DNA of 6,574 nucleotides, from assembly GCA_947258675.1 (NCBI GenBank), contig CAMYJP010000119.1, positions 1 to 6,574 on the forward strand, read 5' to 3'. The stretch comes from an uncultured Desulfobulbaceae bacterium (lineage in GTDB: Bacteria; Desulfobacterota; Desulfobulbia; Desulfobulbales; BM004). The translations under genes were made by a program, and so were the position numbers. The notes beneath the pieces were generated by a model. That model ran no database searches and was not told where the DNA came from. It saw only the letters and a list, made by a program, of their open reading frames with translations. Of the stretch, positions 1-6,035 are shown piece after piece (position 1 is the first letter of the stretch; each line of letters begins with the position of its first letter).

Positions 1-123
1 TTTTCTTTTGAAAAAACTCTTATTGTATCAAGTTCTGGAAAGTTGGACTATTGTAAACCACTAATGATTAGTAATGCAATTATTGATCACAGAGACTTTT
101 TAAGCCCCTCCTTAGCCTTGTGA
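1..123 (+). other. Possible 3' end of a truncated rightward ORF
   Basis: Forward frame 1 is open from the window edge to TGA at 121-123, giving 40 codons that end in SPSLAL. I recognise no family in this tail. The one argument that it could be coding is that both hairpins to its right (161-200 and 231-286) carry their better T-rich flank on the plus strand, as expected downstream of a rightward gene. Against it, 40 open codons in AT-rich DNA can occur by chance. The stretch also holds a small perfect palindrome, ACTAAT-G-ATTAGT, at 60-72, which would be more usual in non-coding DNA. Confidence 0.2.
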
Positions 124-160
124 ACTCCTGATCTGCTATCCAAACTGATTGAGAAATTAT

Positions 161-200
161 AAAGGGCGGACTCAGAATCCTGATTCCGAATCCGCCCTTT
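161..200. terminator. Long GC-rich hairpin, probable bidirectional terminator
   Basis: Ten bases AAAGGGCGGA (161-170) pair perfectly with TCCGCCCTTT (191-200). The interior continues as an imperfect stem (CTCAGAATC against GATTCCGAA, two mismatches) closing on a tiny loop near 180-181. The plus-strand exit is TTTTCAATAAAATTTC and the minus-strand exit is ATAATTTC, so neither U-tract is ideal. It lies about 115-155 bases past the stop of the leftward rhodanese gene and could end that transcript, or one entering from the left. Confidence 0.5.
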
Positions 201-230
201 TCAATAAAATTTCTATTTTTATTTTCTTTG

Positions 231-286
231 ATCAAGAGGCTGTCCTGAATAATTTTCATTATATGGAACAGCCTCTTGATTTTTTA
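231..286 (+). terminator. Rho-independent terminator, rightward
   Basis: A 13-base perfect stem ATCAAGAGGCTGT (231-243) / ACAGCCTCTTGAT (268-280), extendable by CC/GG with one bulged base, encloses an AT-rich loop and is followed by TTTTTT on the plus strand. The T-tract lies on the side that ends rightward transcription, so it points to a gene left of the window edge. For the leftward selenoprotein gene the exit is CAAAGAAAAT, which is a poor U-tract, though the hairpin could still protect the 3' end of its message. Confidence 0.6.
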
Positions 287-315
287 ATTTCTGCAGTAGA
301 TTATATGGTATTAAA

Positions 316-1671
316 TTACTTTTGGGTTATTTCATAGGAACCGTCTGGACCCACCTGAACAACCGCATCGAGATACCTTGCCTTGTAATTGTTACTGTGA
401 AGGGTTTCTAAAGCCATACTCGCCATTATTCCGGTATTGCAATGGATAACTATTTCTTTATCTTTGGGAAGGTCTGCCAGGTTTTCCGACAATTGAGACT
501 GAGGAATCACCTTTGCACCTTGGATAAAACCTGCTGTTTGGCCGTCCCTGACATCGAGTATCAATTTGTCTGCAGGTTTCTCAGCAACAATCTTTTTAAA
601 TTCAGCTATACTTATCTGCCCCGGCTTCAGCTTTTTAACATAAACAATTTCCACCCCAGGATCGCCTGAGAAGAATTTACCGGTCCAGCCTGCAGTCCCA
701 CCTTTTAATACACTTACGTTCTTATAGCCCCACCCACGAACAACGCCAAATTCTGACAGGGAAGCTTGATCTTTATGATACAATATTATTGGAGCTGATT
801 TATCTTTAGGGAATTTATTCTGGGAAGCGATAAGATCCTCTGCGGGGATGGAAACTGCACCTTTGATATGTCCCTTGGCTGCCGCTTCCTTTGAACGGAG
901 ATCGATGAGCACATATGCCTCCTCTTCCGCAATTTTTTTCTTCAGGCCATTGGCATCTGAAACCATTAATTTTTGCGCTTTTTTCCAAGCTGGTATGCCA
1001 GCGTGATACACTTTGGTATTTCTATAGCCAAGCTCTTCAGCTGCACGAGCTGAAAACGGGCTGAGAGTTCAGGTAAATCCACCACAATAGAAAATTACCA
1101 GACGCTCTTTGTCTTTCGGTAGAATTTTCTGATATTTTTTATCAAAGGCTCCGTAAGGAAGAGAGAGAGCTGTTGGGATATGACCATCCAGATAGGCACC
1201 AACCGGTCTTGAGTCAATTAAAGTGTATTTGCCGTTCTCCGGCCCTATTTCCAAAAGTTTAGCAAGTTCATCGATGGTCAACAATTGTTCGGGCGGAACC
1301 TTATATGGCTGTTTTACTGCAATATCAACCGCCATTGGAGAATCCGCAGCACCTGTAAAGGTTACCAGGATTTCCTTGTTTTTAGGAAGTTTGGCAATTG
1401 CTGCGGATGTATCTTTTTTATCACCCTGAATCACCTCGGTTTTATCACTATACTGAACAATCCAAATCAGTTTACCTACTTCAATCTGTAGAGTTTGAAA
1501 ATCTGTGGAAACTGTTTTCAATTTACCACGAATTGCATCAGCCTTACCTGTATGGCATTTTTTGCAGCCTCCGGCTATGGTTGGCTTGCCAGCATAGGCT
1601 TTATCAGCACTTATGCTAAACGCCATAAAGAAGCAGGCAGCAAATGCCAACGAGAAAATTTTCTTTTTCAT
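316..1671 (-). CDS. Exported haem-c / triple-rhodanese selenoprotein (in-frame UGA read as Sec)
   Basis: One 451-codon gene interrupted by a single TGA (1069-1071). The ATG at 1671 follows AGGAGGTGA with ideal spacing. Residues 1-27 form a signal peptide (KKK, hydrophobic core, cleavage near AYA-GK), so the product is exported. Cys36-Lys-Lys-Cys39-His40 is a haem c motif. Rhodanese domain 1 spans about 131-233, with the loop FYCGGFT-U-TLS: Cys196 is the catalytic position and the TGA is residue 201, where relatives with a CGGxxCxLS loop have a second Cys. Domain 2 (about 236-333) has HKDQAS in place of the Cys loop and is probably inactive. Domain 3 (about 351-450) has HCNTGIMAS with Cys411. 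Similarity to the fold runs unbroken across the TGA (SARAAEELGY, VYHAGIPAW). Likely role: periplasmic sulfane-sulfur or redox chemistry using a Cys-Sec pair; the substrate is unknown. The alternative is a nonsense-mutated pseudogene, but the downstream hairpin and intact frame argue against it. Confidence 0.85.
1026..1062 (-). promoter_or_regulatory. Bacterial SECIS-like hairpin directly after the UGA
   Basis: In the mRNA, the 9-bp upper stem UUUUCAGCU (1056-1048) / AGCUGAAGA (1042-1034), with a perfect seven-pair core and one U-G pair, closes on a five-base loop CGUGC. A lower stem AGCC (1062-1059) / GGCU (1029-1026) adds four pairs across a small internal loop. The apical loop begins 22 bases after the UGA and has G then U at its second and third positions. 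Known bacterial SECIS elements sit just inside the coding region, with a guanosine at the start of a small apical loop roughly 16-37 bases after UGA; this one fits. SelB binding is inferred. Confidence 0.78.
1069..1071 (-). other. Recoded UGA, predicted selenocysteine 201
   Basis: The minus-strand codon is TGA, flanked in frame by TGT-GGC-type Cys-Gly-Gly-Phe-Thr codons before it and Thr-Leu-Ser-Pro after it. It falls at the residue that is Cys in CGGxxCxLS rhodanese loops, and Cys (UGU/UGC) is one base away from UGA, the usual Sec/Cys exchange. The frame stays open for 250 codons on the far side and ends at TAA. The reading of UGA as Sec is inferred; the Sec machinery genes (selA, selB, selC, selD) are not in this window. 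Confidence 0.82.
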
Positions 1672-1735
1672 CTTACGTCACCTCCTGTTGAATGGGTTAT
1701 TCCTGTTAAATCCAACCGCACCCCTTGGATCTATT

Positions 1736-1749
1736 AACCGCTAACGGTT
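1736..1749. repeat. Small dyad AACCG-CTAA-CGGTT in the selenoprotein leader
   Basis: A perfect five-base inverted repeat around four bases, lying between the predicted sigma-54 start point (about 1787) and the selenoprotein ATG. It could be an operator or a weak leader hairpin. Related TTAAC/GTTAA words recur nearby (1757-1763 and in the 1905-1958 dyad), which hints at extra sites for the same regulator. Confidence 0.35.
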
Positions 1750-1796
1750 GCTAATCTGTTAACAATGGAAGCAGTATTAATTACCGGAAGATGTAA

Positions 1797-1813
1797 AAGC
1801 AATATTGATGCCA
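1797..1813 (-). promoter_or_regulatory. Sigma-54 (-24/-12) promoter for the selenoprotein gene
   Basis: The minus strand reads TGGCAT-CAATA-TTGCTT, against the consensus TGGCAC-N5-TTGCW. The invariant GG (1812-1811) and GC (1800-1799) are exactly ten bases apart. Only the last base of the -24 box differs. The predicted start is near 1787, leaving a leader of about 115 bases before the ATG at 1671. A sigma-54 activator is encoded divergently next door, which strongly supports the call. Confidence 0.75.
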
Positions 1814-1897
1814 CGCAGAGGCTTTACAAGCAATACTGCCTAACATATTGAAATTAAAACAATAGATCGAATAGGCCAATAAGACATACCCTGAGAG

Positions 1898-1926
1898 TTG
1901 CAACAAAACGTTAACTTTGTTAATAT
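1898..1926 (+). promoter_or_regulatory. Candidate sigma-70-type promoter for the activator gene
   Basis: TTGCAA (1898-1903) and TAATAT (1921-1926), each four of six to consensus, are separated by 17 bases. The -10 box and spacer overlap the left arm of the inverted repeat at 1905-1958, so a protein bound there would block this promoter, a common autorepression layout for sigma-54 activators. In AT-rich DNA such matches are cheap, hence the modest confidence. Confidence 0.35.
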
Positions 1927-1958
1927 TTACTGAACAGTATTAACGTAGTTAACGTTTT
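1905..1958. repeat. Long inverted repeat, likely upstream activator site (UAS)
   Basis: Arms at 1905-1925 and 1938-1958 match at 19 of 21 positions when inverted, with a 12-base spacer TTTACTGAACAG. Each arm carries two GTTAA-type words nine bases apart (CGTTAAC and TGTTAAT in the left arm, mirrored in the right). The centre lies about 145 bases upstream of the predicted sigma-54 start and 80 bases before the activator ATG, the usual range for an enhancer bound by a sigma-54 activator. A T-rich tract follows (1955-1970), so an attenuator or terminator is an alternative reading, though the stem is AT-rich. Confidence 0.6.
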
Positions 1959-2010
1959 TTGTTTTTCTTAAAAATTTAGTGGTAAAAAAAATTTAGGAGA
2001 TATCGAAGGT

Positions 2011-3375
2011 ATGTTGGAAAAAGTTTATGGCAAGCATTGGCGCCAGATTATAGACACCATGTTGGAGGGGCTGATGCTTGTTGACCCTGATGGAAAAATA
2101 ATCTTTGTTAACCAAGCCTTTGAATACCTTTCTGGGTATAACGCGACTGAAGTAGTTGGCAAATCCTGCGAAGTTTTGGGCTGCGATACATGCTTTGGTG
2201 CAAGGGCCGAGGGGCGTGATAAGTATTGCGCATTGTTCAAGGAAGGCAAAGTGCGCCGACGAAAATGCACTTTTATCAGGAAGGATGGCAAGCCTATGCC
2301 GGTACTAAAAAATGCTGCCATTATCAGGGATGAAAATAATGAGATTATCGGCGGTGTGGAAAATCTCACCGACCTCTCTCCTGTTAAGAAAAAAGAAGAG
2401 GAAATCACCAGACTCCGTCGTCAACTTAATGATGAAGACGCTTTTCATGGCATGATAGGAAAAGATGCTGCATTGGAAAAGGTTTTTGACCTTATTGCCA
2501 GCGCTGCAGCTTCAGACGCGCCAGTTATTATTTATGGTGAATCTGGTACTGGTAAGGAGCTGGTTGCCAAAGCTATCCATAACCTGGGCACACGGAACAA
2601 CGGACCGTATATAAAAGTAAATTGTGCCGCTCTGAATGAAAACCTCCTGGAAAGCGAATTATTTGGCCATGTCAAAGGAGCATTCAGCGGTGCAGACAGA
2701 ACAAGAATGGGGCGCTTTGAAGCTGCCAACAACGGCGATATTTTTCTTGATGAAATTGGCGATCTGCCTCTTTCCACCCAGACCAAAATGCTCCGCGTAC
2801 TGCAGGAGAAAGAATTTGAAAAAGTGGGTGACAACAGGCCAGTAAAAATAAACGTTCGGTTTATCTCGGCTACAAACAAGAATTTAACGCTGCTCATGCA
2901 ACAGGGAACCTTTCGAGAGGATCTCTATTATAGGATAGGAGTGATACCAATAGTACTTCCTCCTTTAAGGCAAAGGATTGGTGACCTCCCGCTACTTGCT
3001 GATTTTTTAATCAACCGCCACCGTTTAAAGACAAACAGTTCTATCCGCAAATTAAACCGGGAAGCTTTGGCATTGCTCATGAACTATCACTGGCCCGGCA
3101 ACATCAGAGAACTCATAAATATTCTCGAATACGCGTTTGTCCTGTGTCATGAAGATGAAATTACACCCGACCACCTTCCTATCCAGTTTACCCAGGATAT
3201 TTCCAACACTCCAAGTTTAGAGCCATTGGAGAATAAAAAATCTTCTAAGAATGAACGTCAGAAGATAATTGAGGCTTTAAAACAAACCGGTGGCAAAAAG
3301 GCAAAGACGGCCAATATACTCGGTATGAGCAGGGTCACCCTATGGAAAAAAATAAAAAAATATGACCTGCAATAG
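2011..3375 (+). CDS. Sigma-54-dependent transcriptional activator, PAS-AAA+-Fis
   Basis: A 454-residue enhancer-binding protein. The PAS sensor domain covers about 8-122 and carries five cysteines (53, 58, 61, 73, 86), suggesting a redox, metal or Fe-S sensor. A short charged linker (125-140) leads to the AAA+ domain (about 147-375): Walker A GESGTGKE (176-183), sigma-54 contact loop GAFSGA (223-228, Ser for the usual Thr), Walker B IFLDEIGDLP (244-253), sensor I ISATN, arginine-finger region REDLYYR (302-308), sensor II WPGNIREL (361-368). A Fis-type helix-turn-helix ends the protein (about 431-452, KTANILGMSRVTLWKKI). There is no response-regulator receiver domain, so it probably senses its signal directly. 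AGGAG at 1995-1999 precedes the ATG. It is divergent from the selenoprotein gene, whose promoter is sigma-54 type, so that gene is its likely target (inferred). Confidence 0.93.
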   Translation: MLEKVYGKHWRQIIDTMLEGLMLVDPDGKIIFVNQAFEYLSGYNATEVVGKSCEVLGCDTCFGARAEGRDKYCALFKEGKVRRRKCTFIRKDGKPMPVLKNAAIIRDENNEIIGGVENLTDLSPVKKKEEEITRLRRQLNDEDAFHGMIGKDAALEKVFDLIASAAASDAPVIIYGESGTGKELVAKAIHNLGTRNNGPYIKVNCAALNENLLESELFGHVKGAFSGADRTRMGRFEAANNGDIFLDEIGDLPLSTQTKMLRVLQEKEFEKVGDNRPVKINVRFISATNKNLTLLMQQGTFREDLYYRIGVIPIVLPPLRQRIGDLPLLADFLINRHRLKTNSSIRKLNREALALLMNYHWPGNIRELINILEYAFVLCHEDEITPDHLPIQFTQDISNTPSLEPLENKKSSKNERQKIIEALKQTGGKKAKTANILGMSRVTLWKKIKKYDLQ

Positions 3376-3458
3376 TATATTATAGAAGAGTTGAATAATA
3401 TCCTGTCTTTTTTGTTAGGAAAAAGGGGGCCAATTCCTGACTTTAGCTGTGGATTCGT

Positions 3459-3488
3459 TTGTCATAAGGGGAAAAATTTAAACAAAAT
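3459..3488 (+). promoter_or_regulatory. Weak candidate sigma-70 promoter for the MOSC gene
   Basis: TTGTCA (3459-3464, five of six) and CAAAAT (3483-3488, four of six) are 18 bases apart, just upstream of the MOSC ribosome site. No convincing terminator separates the activator gene from the MOSC gene (140-base gap), so co-transcription is an equally good explanation. Confidence 0.22.
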
Positions 3489-3515
3489 TAGTGTTATTTA
3501 AATAGGAGGATCTGC

Positions 3516-3950
3516 ATGGCCTATGTGGAGGCAGTCTGCTTGAGCCTTAAAAAAGGAATTGTTAAAAAAGAACAGAATCAAGTAAATGTGCTTGAAAATT
3601 GGGGCATAGAAGGTGATGCCCATGCAGGAAAATGGCACAGACAAATTTCGCTGCTTGCCGGTGAAAGCATTGACGGTGTAAAGCAGATTCTGCCAACTAT
3701 TAAAAACGGAGCTTTTGCGGAAAATATCATAACTCGTGGTATAGATTTGGCTGCCTTAAAGATCGGGGATACCCTGCAGATCGGCAAACAGATCATTTTA
3801 GAAATAACTCAGATAGGCAAAGAATGCCATAATAGTGGCTGTGCTATAAAAAAAGCCACTGGTGATTGTATCATGCCACGGGAAGGTATATTTGCCAGGG
3901 TAATAAGGGGAGGCTCACTCACAAAAGGACTAGAAATTACTATTGTTTGA
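3516..3950 (+). CDS. MOSC domain protein
   Basis: A 144-residue stand-alone MOSC domain, the fold shared with the C-terminus of molybdenum-cofactor sulfurase, thought to carry sulfur or bind molybdopterin-type ligands through a conserved Cys. Seen here: GIEGDAHAGKWHRQISLL (30-47), the GAFAENI...GIDL..LKIGDTLQIG segment (65-90), and the signature GKECHNSGCAI...GDCIMPREGIFARV (101-129) with Cys104, Cys109 and Cys118. The length is normal for small MOSC proteins found near molybdenum-cofactor genes. There is no signal peptide, so it is cytoplasmic. AGGAGG (3504-3509) sits six bases before the ATG. It lies 140 bases downstream of the activator gene in the same direction. Its exact substrate is not known from sequence; a sulfur-transfer link to the rhodanese gene is inference. 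Confidence 0.9.
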   Translation: MAYVEAVCLSLKKGIVKKEQNQVNVLENWGIEGDAHAGKWHRQISLLAGESIDGVKQILPTIKNGAFAENIITRGIDLAALKIGDTLQIGKQIILEITQIGKECHNSGCAIKKATGDCIMPREGIFARVIRGGSLTKGLEITIV

Positions 3951-4155
3951 CTTTTGGGGATTCTAAAAAATGAAGCCAGCCAGTGCAAGTTATCAAAAAA
4001 AAATGTCAGAGCCAGGTTACTAATTGTTGCCAATAGTGATTCTGTTTTGTGCCAATGTATGGCTATCAGTATTTAAAAATGCAGAAAATTTTCTCCATTG
4101 ATTATTGTAAAATGCTTCAAGAAAATTCTACGCGCAAGAGAAGAGGGAAACAGCT

Positions 4156-4362
4156 ATGCCTTATGTAAATATCAAAATAACAAAGGAAGGCGTTACATCA
4201 GACCAGAAAGCAGGACTGATATCAGGAGTAACCGAACTTCTCTCCAAAGTTCTGGGGAAAAATCCAGCAACCACAGTTGTCGTTATAGATGAGGTCGATA
4301 CAGACAATTGGGGGATTGGTGGCGAATCTGTAACATTACGACGGCAGTATGGCCAACAATAG
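4156..4362 (+). CDS. 4-oxalocrotonate tautomerase family protein
   Basis: A 68-residue protein of the tautomerase superfamily, which uses the N-terminal proline exposed after Met removal as catalytic base; here Pro2 follows the initiator Met (MPYVNIKIT). The typical helix (SDQKAGLISGVTELLSKVLGK, about 15-35) and second strand (ATTVVVIDEVDTDNWGIGG, about 38-56) are present, and the length is usual for the short oligomeric subfamily. The physiological substrate cannot be told from sequence, since many members act promiscuously on enol/keto acids. AGAGGG at 4142-4147 serves as ribosome site. The 205-base gap from the MOSC gene holds no gene I can support. It converges on pyruvate kinase, 56 bases from stop to stop. 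The last residues (LRRQYGQQ) are a short polar tail. Confidence 0.9.
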   Translation: MPYVNIKITKEGVTSDQKAGLISGVTELLSKVLGKNPATTVVVIDEVDTDNWGIGGESVTLRRQYGQQ

Positions 4363-4410
4363 ATCTTCTCAGCTGGTCTCTCAGAAACTTTTTGAGGCCT
4401 TTACAAAACT

Positions 4411-4434
4411 TTTCGGGCTCAATACAGCCCTTTG
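4411..4434. terminator. Weak hairpin at the convergent gene junction
   Basis: GGGCT (4415-4419) and AGCCC (4426-4430) form a five-pair stem around six bases, overlapping the pyruvate kinase stop codon. The flanks are TTTC on the left and TTTG on the right, so U-tracts are short in both directions. It is the only candidate between the converging genes apart from a weaker AT-rich stem at 4380-4396. Confidence 0.3.
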
Positions 4435-5858
4435 AGCATTGCCTGTAATCTCTGAAAAGATTCTTTATCCAAGAGCTGGATCTGGTTTGTTGTGCCGCTT
4501 AAATTCGAGTGATGACCTATGGTTATGACATACTTGTCATTTTGATGAATCAGACCGGCATTTCTAGCTTGTTTTACAAATAATGAAATTGCTCGATCAC
4601 TGTTTGCATGCGAAAACTCCACGAAAAAGGGCTCGATTCCCCATATCATAGCGAGCCTTCGATAGGTTTTTCTATTGCTGGTTGTTGCTATCAGTCTGGT
4701 TTGGGGACGATGCCTGGCAATCTTCAATGCGGATTGGCCGGAATTGGAAAAACATATAATGCCGTTGGCTTCGCTGCGCCTGGATAGGCTGGTCGCAGAT
4801 GCAGCAATCGCCTCACGGGTATCGGCCGCATCATCCAGAATTCCATACCATGGATATATTTTTTCAGTTTCTGTAATGGTCGAATCAAGAACACTGATTG
4901 CTTCTTGCGAGTAATTTCCCACTGCGGTTTCATCAGAAAGCATGACAGCATCCGCGCCATCAAGTACCGCGTTTGCGATATCTGACACCTCAGCTCTGGT
5001 AGGGTACTGGGAGGTCAACATTGATGTGAGCATCTGAGTCGCGATAGTTACTGGAATTCCATAATTGTTCGCCCTTTGAATAATTCTCTTCTGAACAACC
5101 GGAACCACAGATAAACCCAACTCGACGCCGAGATCACCCCGAGCAACCATCACCCCATCAGCGACCTTCATGATTTCGTCAAGTTGTTCAAGGGCGGGGG
5201 ATTTCTCAATTTTGGCGATTATAGGAATATCGCTTTTCTGATCGGTAATACTTTCCCGTACTCGGATTATATCTTCTGCTGAACGCACAAATGAAAGGGC
5301 GATATAATCCACATCCTCAGTTATTCCAAAGGCAATGTCCTCCTTATCTTTTTCCGTGATAGCATCAATCTGCAAATCCGAGAGTGGGAAATTGACACCT
5401 TTGTGGGATGTAAGTTTGCCACCCACCAAGATTGAAACAATAATCCGGTCAGATGCCCTAGAACACACTTCGGCACGGATGGTACCATCAGCAAAATAGA
5501 CAGGATCTCCTTTCCGGACTGTCTGCAGGATTTCGGAATGAGTAATGCTTATTTCCAAATCATGTCCCTGTGTCTCTTCAGGATAAATAGTCAACCGATC
5601 ACCAGCTTCAAGCCGCATAATCCCATCTATATTACCTACTCGAATTTTGGGGCCTGAAATATCCTGTAGTATGGCAACTGGCAGATCAAGACGGCCTGCT
5701 ATAGCACGTATGCGGTTAATGAGTATCTTGTGCGTGGTATGGCTGCCATGGGAAAAATTTAGGCGGAACACATTGACCCCGAGCTTTATCAACCTTTCAA
5801 TCATTTCACGACTGTCGCTGGAAGGACCAAGAGTTGCAATAATTTTTGTTCTACGCAC
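4419..5858 (-). CDS. pyk: Pyruvate kinase
   Basis: A 479-residue cytoplasmic enzyme converting phosphoenolpyruvate and ADP to pyruvate and ATP, the last step of glycolysis. Seen: N-terminal TKIIATLGPSS (4-14), substrate loop RLNFSHG (32-38), the lid domain B entry DISGPKIRVG (66-75), catalytic Lys216 in IIAKIEK with metal ligand Glu218, VMVARGDLGVELG (236-248) with Asp242, TIATQMLTSM (271-280), PTRAEVSDIANAVLDGADAV (286-305), then the C-terminal allosteric domain with SGQSALKIARHRP (373-385). The length matches the common bacterial form without the extra C-terminal PEP-utiliser domain. The start is GTG at 5858-5856, supported by AGGGG six bases upstream and by the family N-terminus. The TGA here is a true stop: the family ends here and TAA follows five codons later. 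It is probably unrelated in function to the rest of the window. Confidence 0.96.
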   Translation of the reverse strand: MRRTKIIATLGPSSDSREMIERLIKLGVNVFRLNFSHGSHTTHKILINRIRAIAGRLDLPVAILQDISGPKIRVGNIDGIMRLEAGDRLTIYPEETQGHDLEISITHSEILQTVRKGDPVYFADGTIRAEVCSRASDRIIVSILVGGKLTSHKGVNFPLSDLQIDAITEKDKEDIAFGITEDVDYIALSFVRSAEDIIRVRESITDQKSDIPIIAKIEKSPALEQLDEIMKVADGVMVARGDLGVELGLSVVPVVQKRIIQRANNYGIPVTIATQMLTSMLTSQYPTRAEVSDIANAVLDGADAVMLSDETAVGNYSQEAISVLDSTITETEKIYPWYGILDDAADTREAIAASATSLSRRSEANGIICFSNSGQSALKIARHRPQTRLIATTSNRKTYRRLAMIWGIEPFFVEFSHANSDRAISLFVKQARNAGLIHQNDKYVITIGHHSNLSGTTNQIQLLDKESFQRLQAMLKGLY

Positions 5859-5919
5859 GGTAAACCCCTATTTCCCATGAATTGTGAACGGTGAGAAGCA
5901 CATTTTGCAGGTTAGACTG

Positions 5920-5937
5920 GCCAGGATCTTTCCTGGC
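5920..5937. repeat. Inverted repeat GCCAGGA-TCTT-TCCTGGC in the pyk leader
   Basis: A perfect seven-pair dyad with a four-base loop, about 60 bases upstream of the pyruvate kinase GTG. It could be an operator for a dimeric repressor or a 5' leader hairpin that stabilises the message. No T-tract follows on either strand, so it is not a terminator. Confidence 0.45.
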
Positions 5938-5954
5938 ACAATCTATTACATTGT

Positions 5955-5963
5955 ATGATAGCA
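5955..5963 (-). promoter_or_regulatory. Candidate extended -10 promoter for pyk
   Basis: The minus strand reads TGC-TATCAT, an extended -10 with five of six bases matching TATAAT. No good -35 is seen at normal spacing. It would give a leader of about 90 bases containing the 5920-5937 dyad near the start point. Confidence 0.25.
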
Positions 5964-6035
5964 TGACTTTGTCGAGTCTTCATCCGTAAATAAAGGCGTG
6001 CAAGGTTCGCTACGATATAGTGAAAGGAGTCTCAA

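Noticed and set aside
231..280. Insertion-sequence ends (GAGGCTGTCC resembles some IS termini)
   Set aside because: The arms are only about 23 bases apart, no transposase or target duplication is present, and the T-tract fits a terminator better.
316..1011. Separate 231-residue rhodanese gene starting at GTG 1011
   Set aside because: No ribosome site precedes the GTG, the start falls inside the first rhodanese domain, and the frame joins the upstream ORF through one TGA.
1066..1671. Selenoprotein gene as a nonsense-mutated pseudogene
   Set aside because: The frame is intact on both sides, the TGA replaces an expected Cys rather than a random residue, and a SECIS-type hairpin follows at the correct distance. 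It stays the main alternative until Sec machinery is shown.
1829..1846. Second sigma-54 promoter (minus strand, GGCAGTATTGC)
   Set aside because: The GG-to-GC spacing is seven bases rather than ten.
2025..2897. Minus-strand ORFs opposite the activator gene
   Set aside because: They are antisense shadows of a well-supported coding frame, with no family similarity and no ribosome sites.
4009..4033. Sigma-54 promoter upstream of the tautomerase (AGGTTAC...GTTGCC)
   Set aside because: The GG and GC are twelve bases apart and the flanking bases do not match the consensus.
3948..4076. Second Sec candidate: TGA ending the MOSC gene, with the frame open for about 42 more codons
   Set aside because: The MOSC family ends naturally at this point, the read-through peptide resembles nothing, and I see no SECIS-like hairpin after the TGA.
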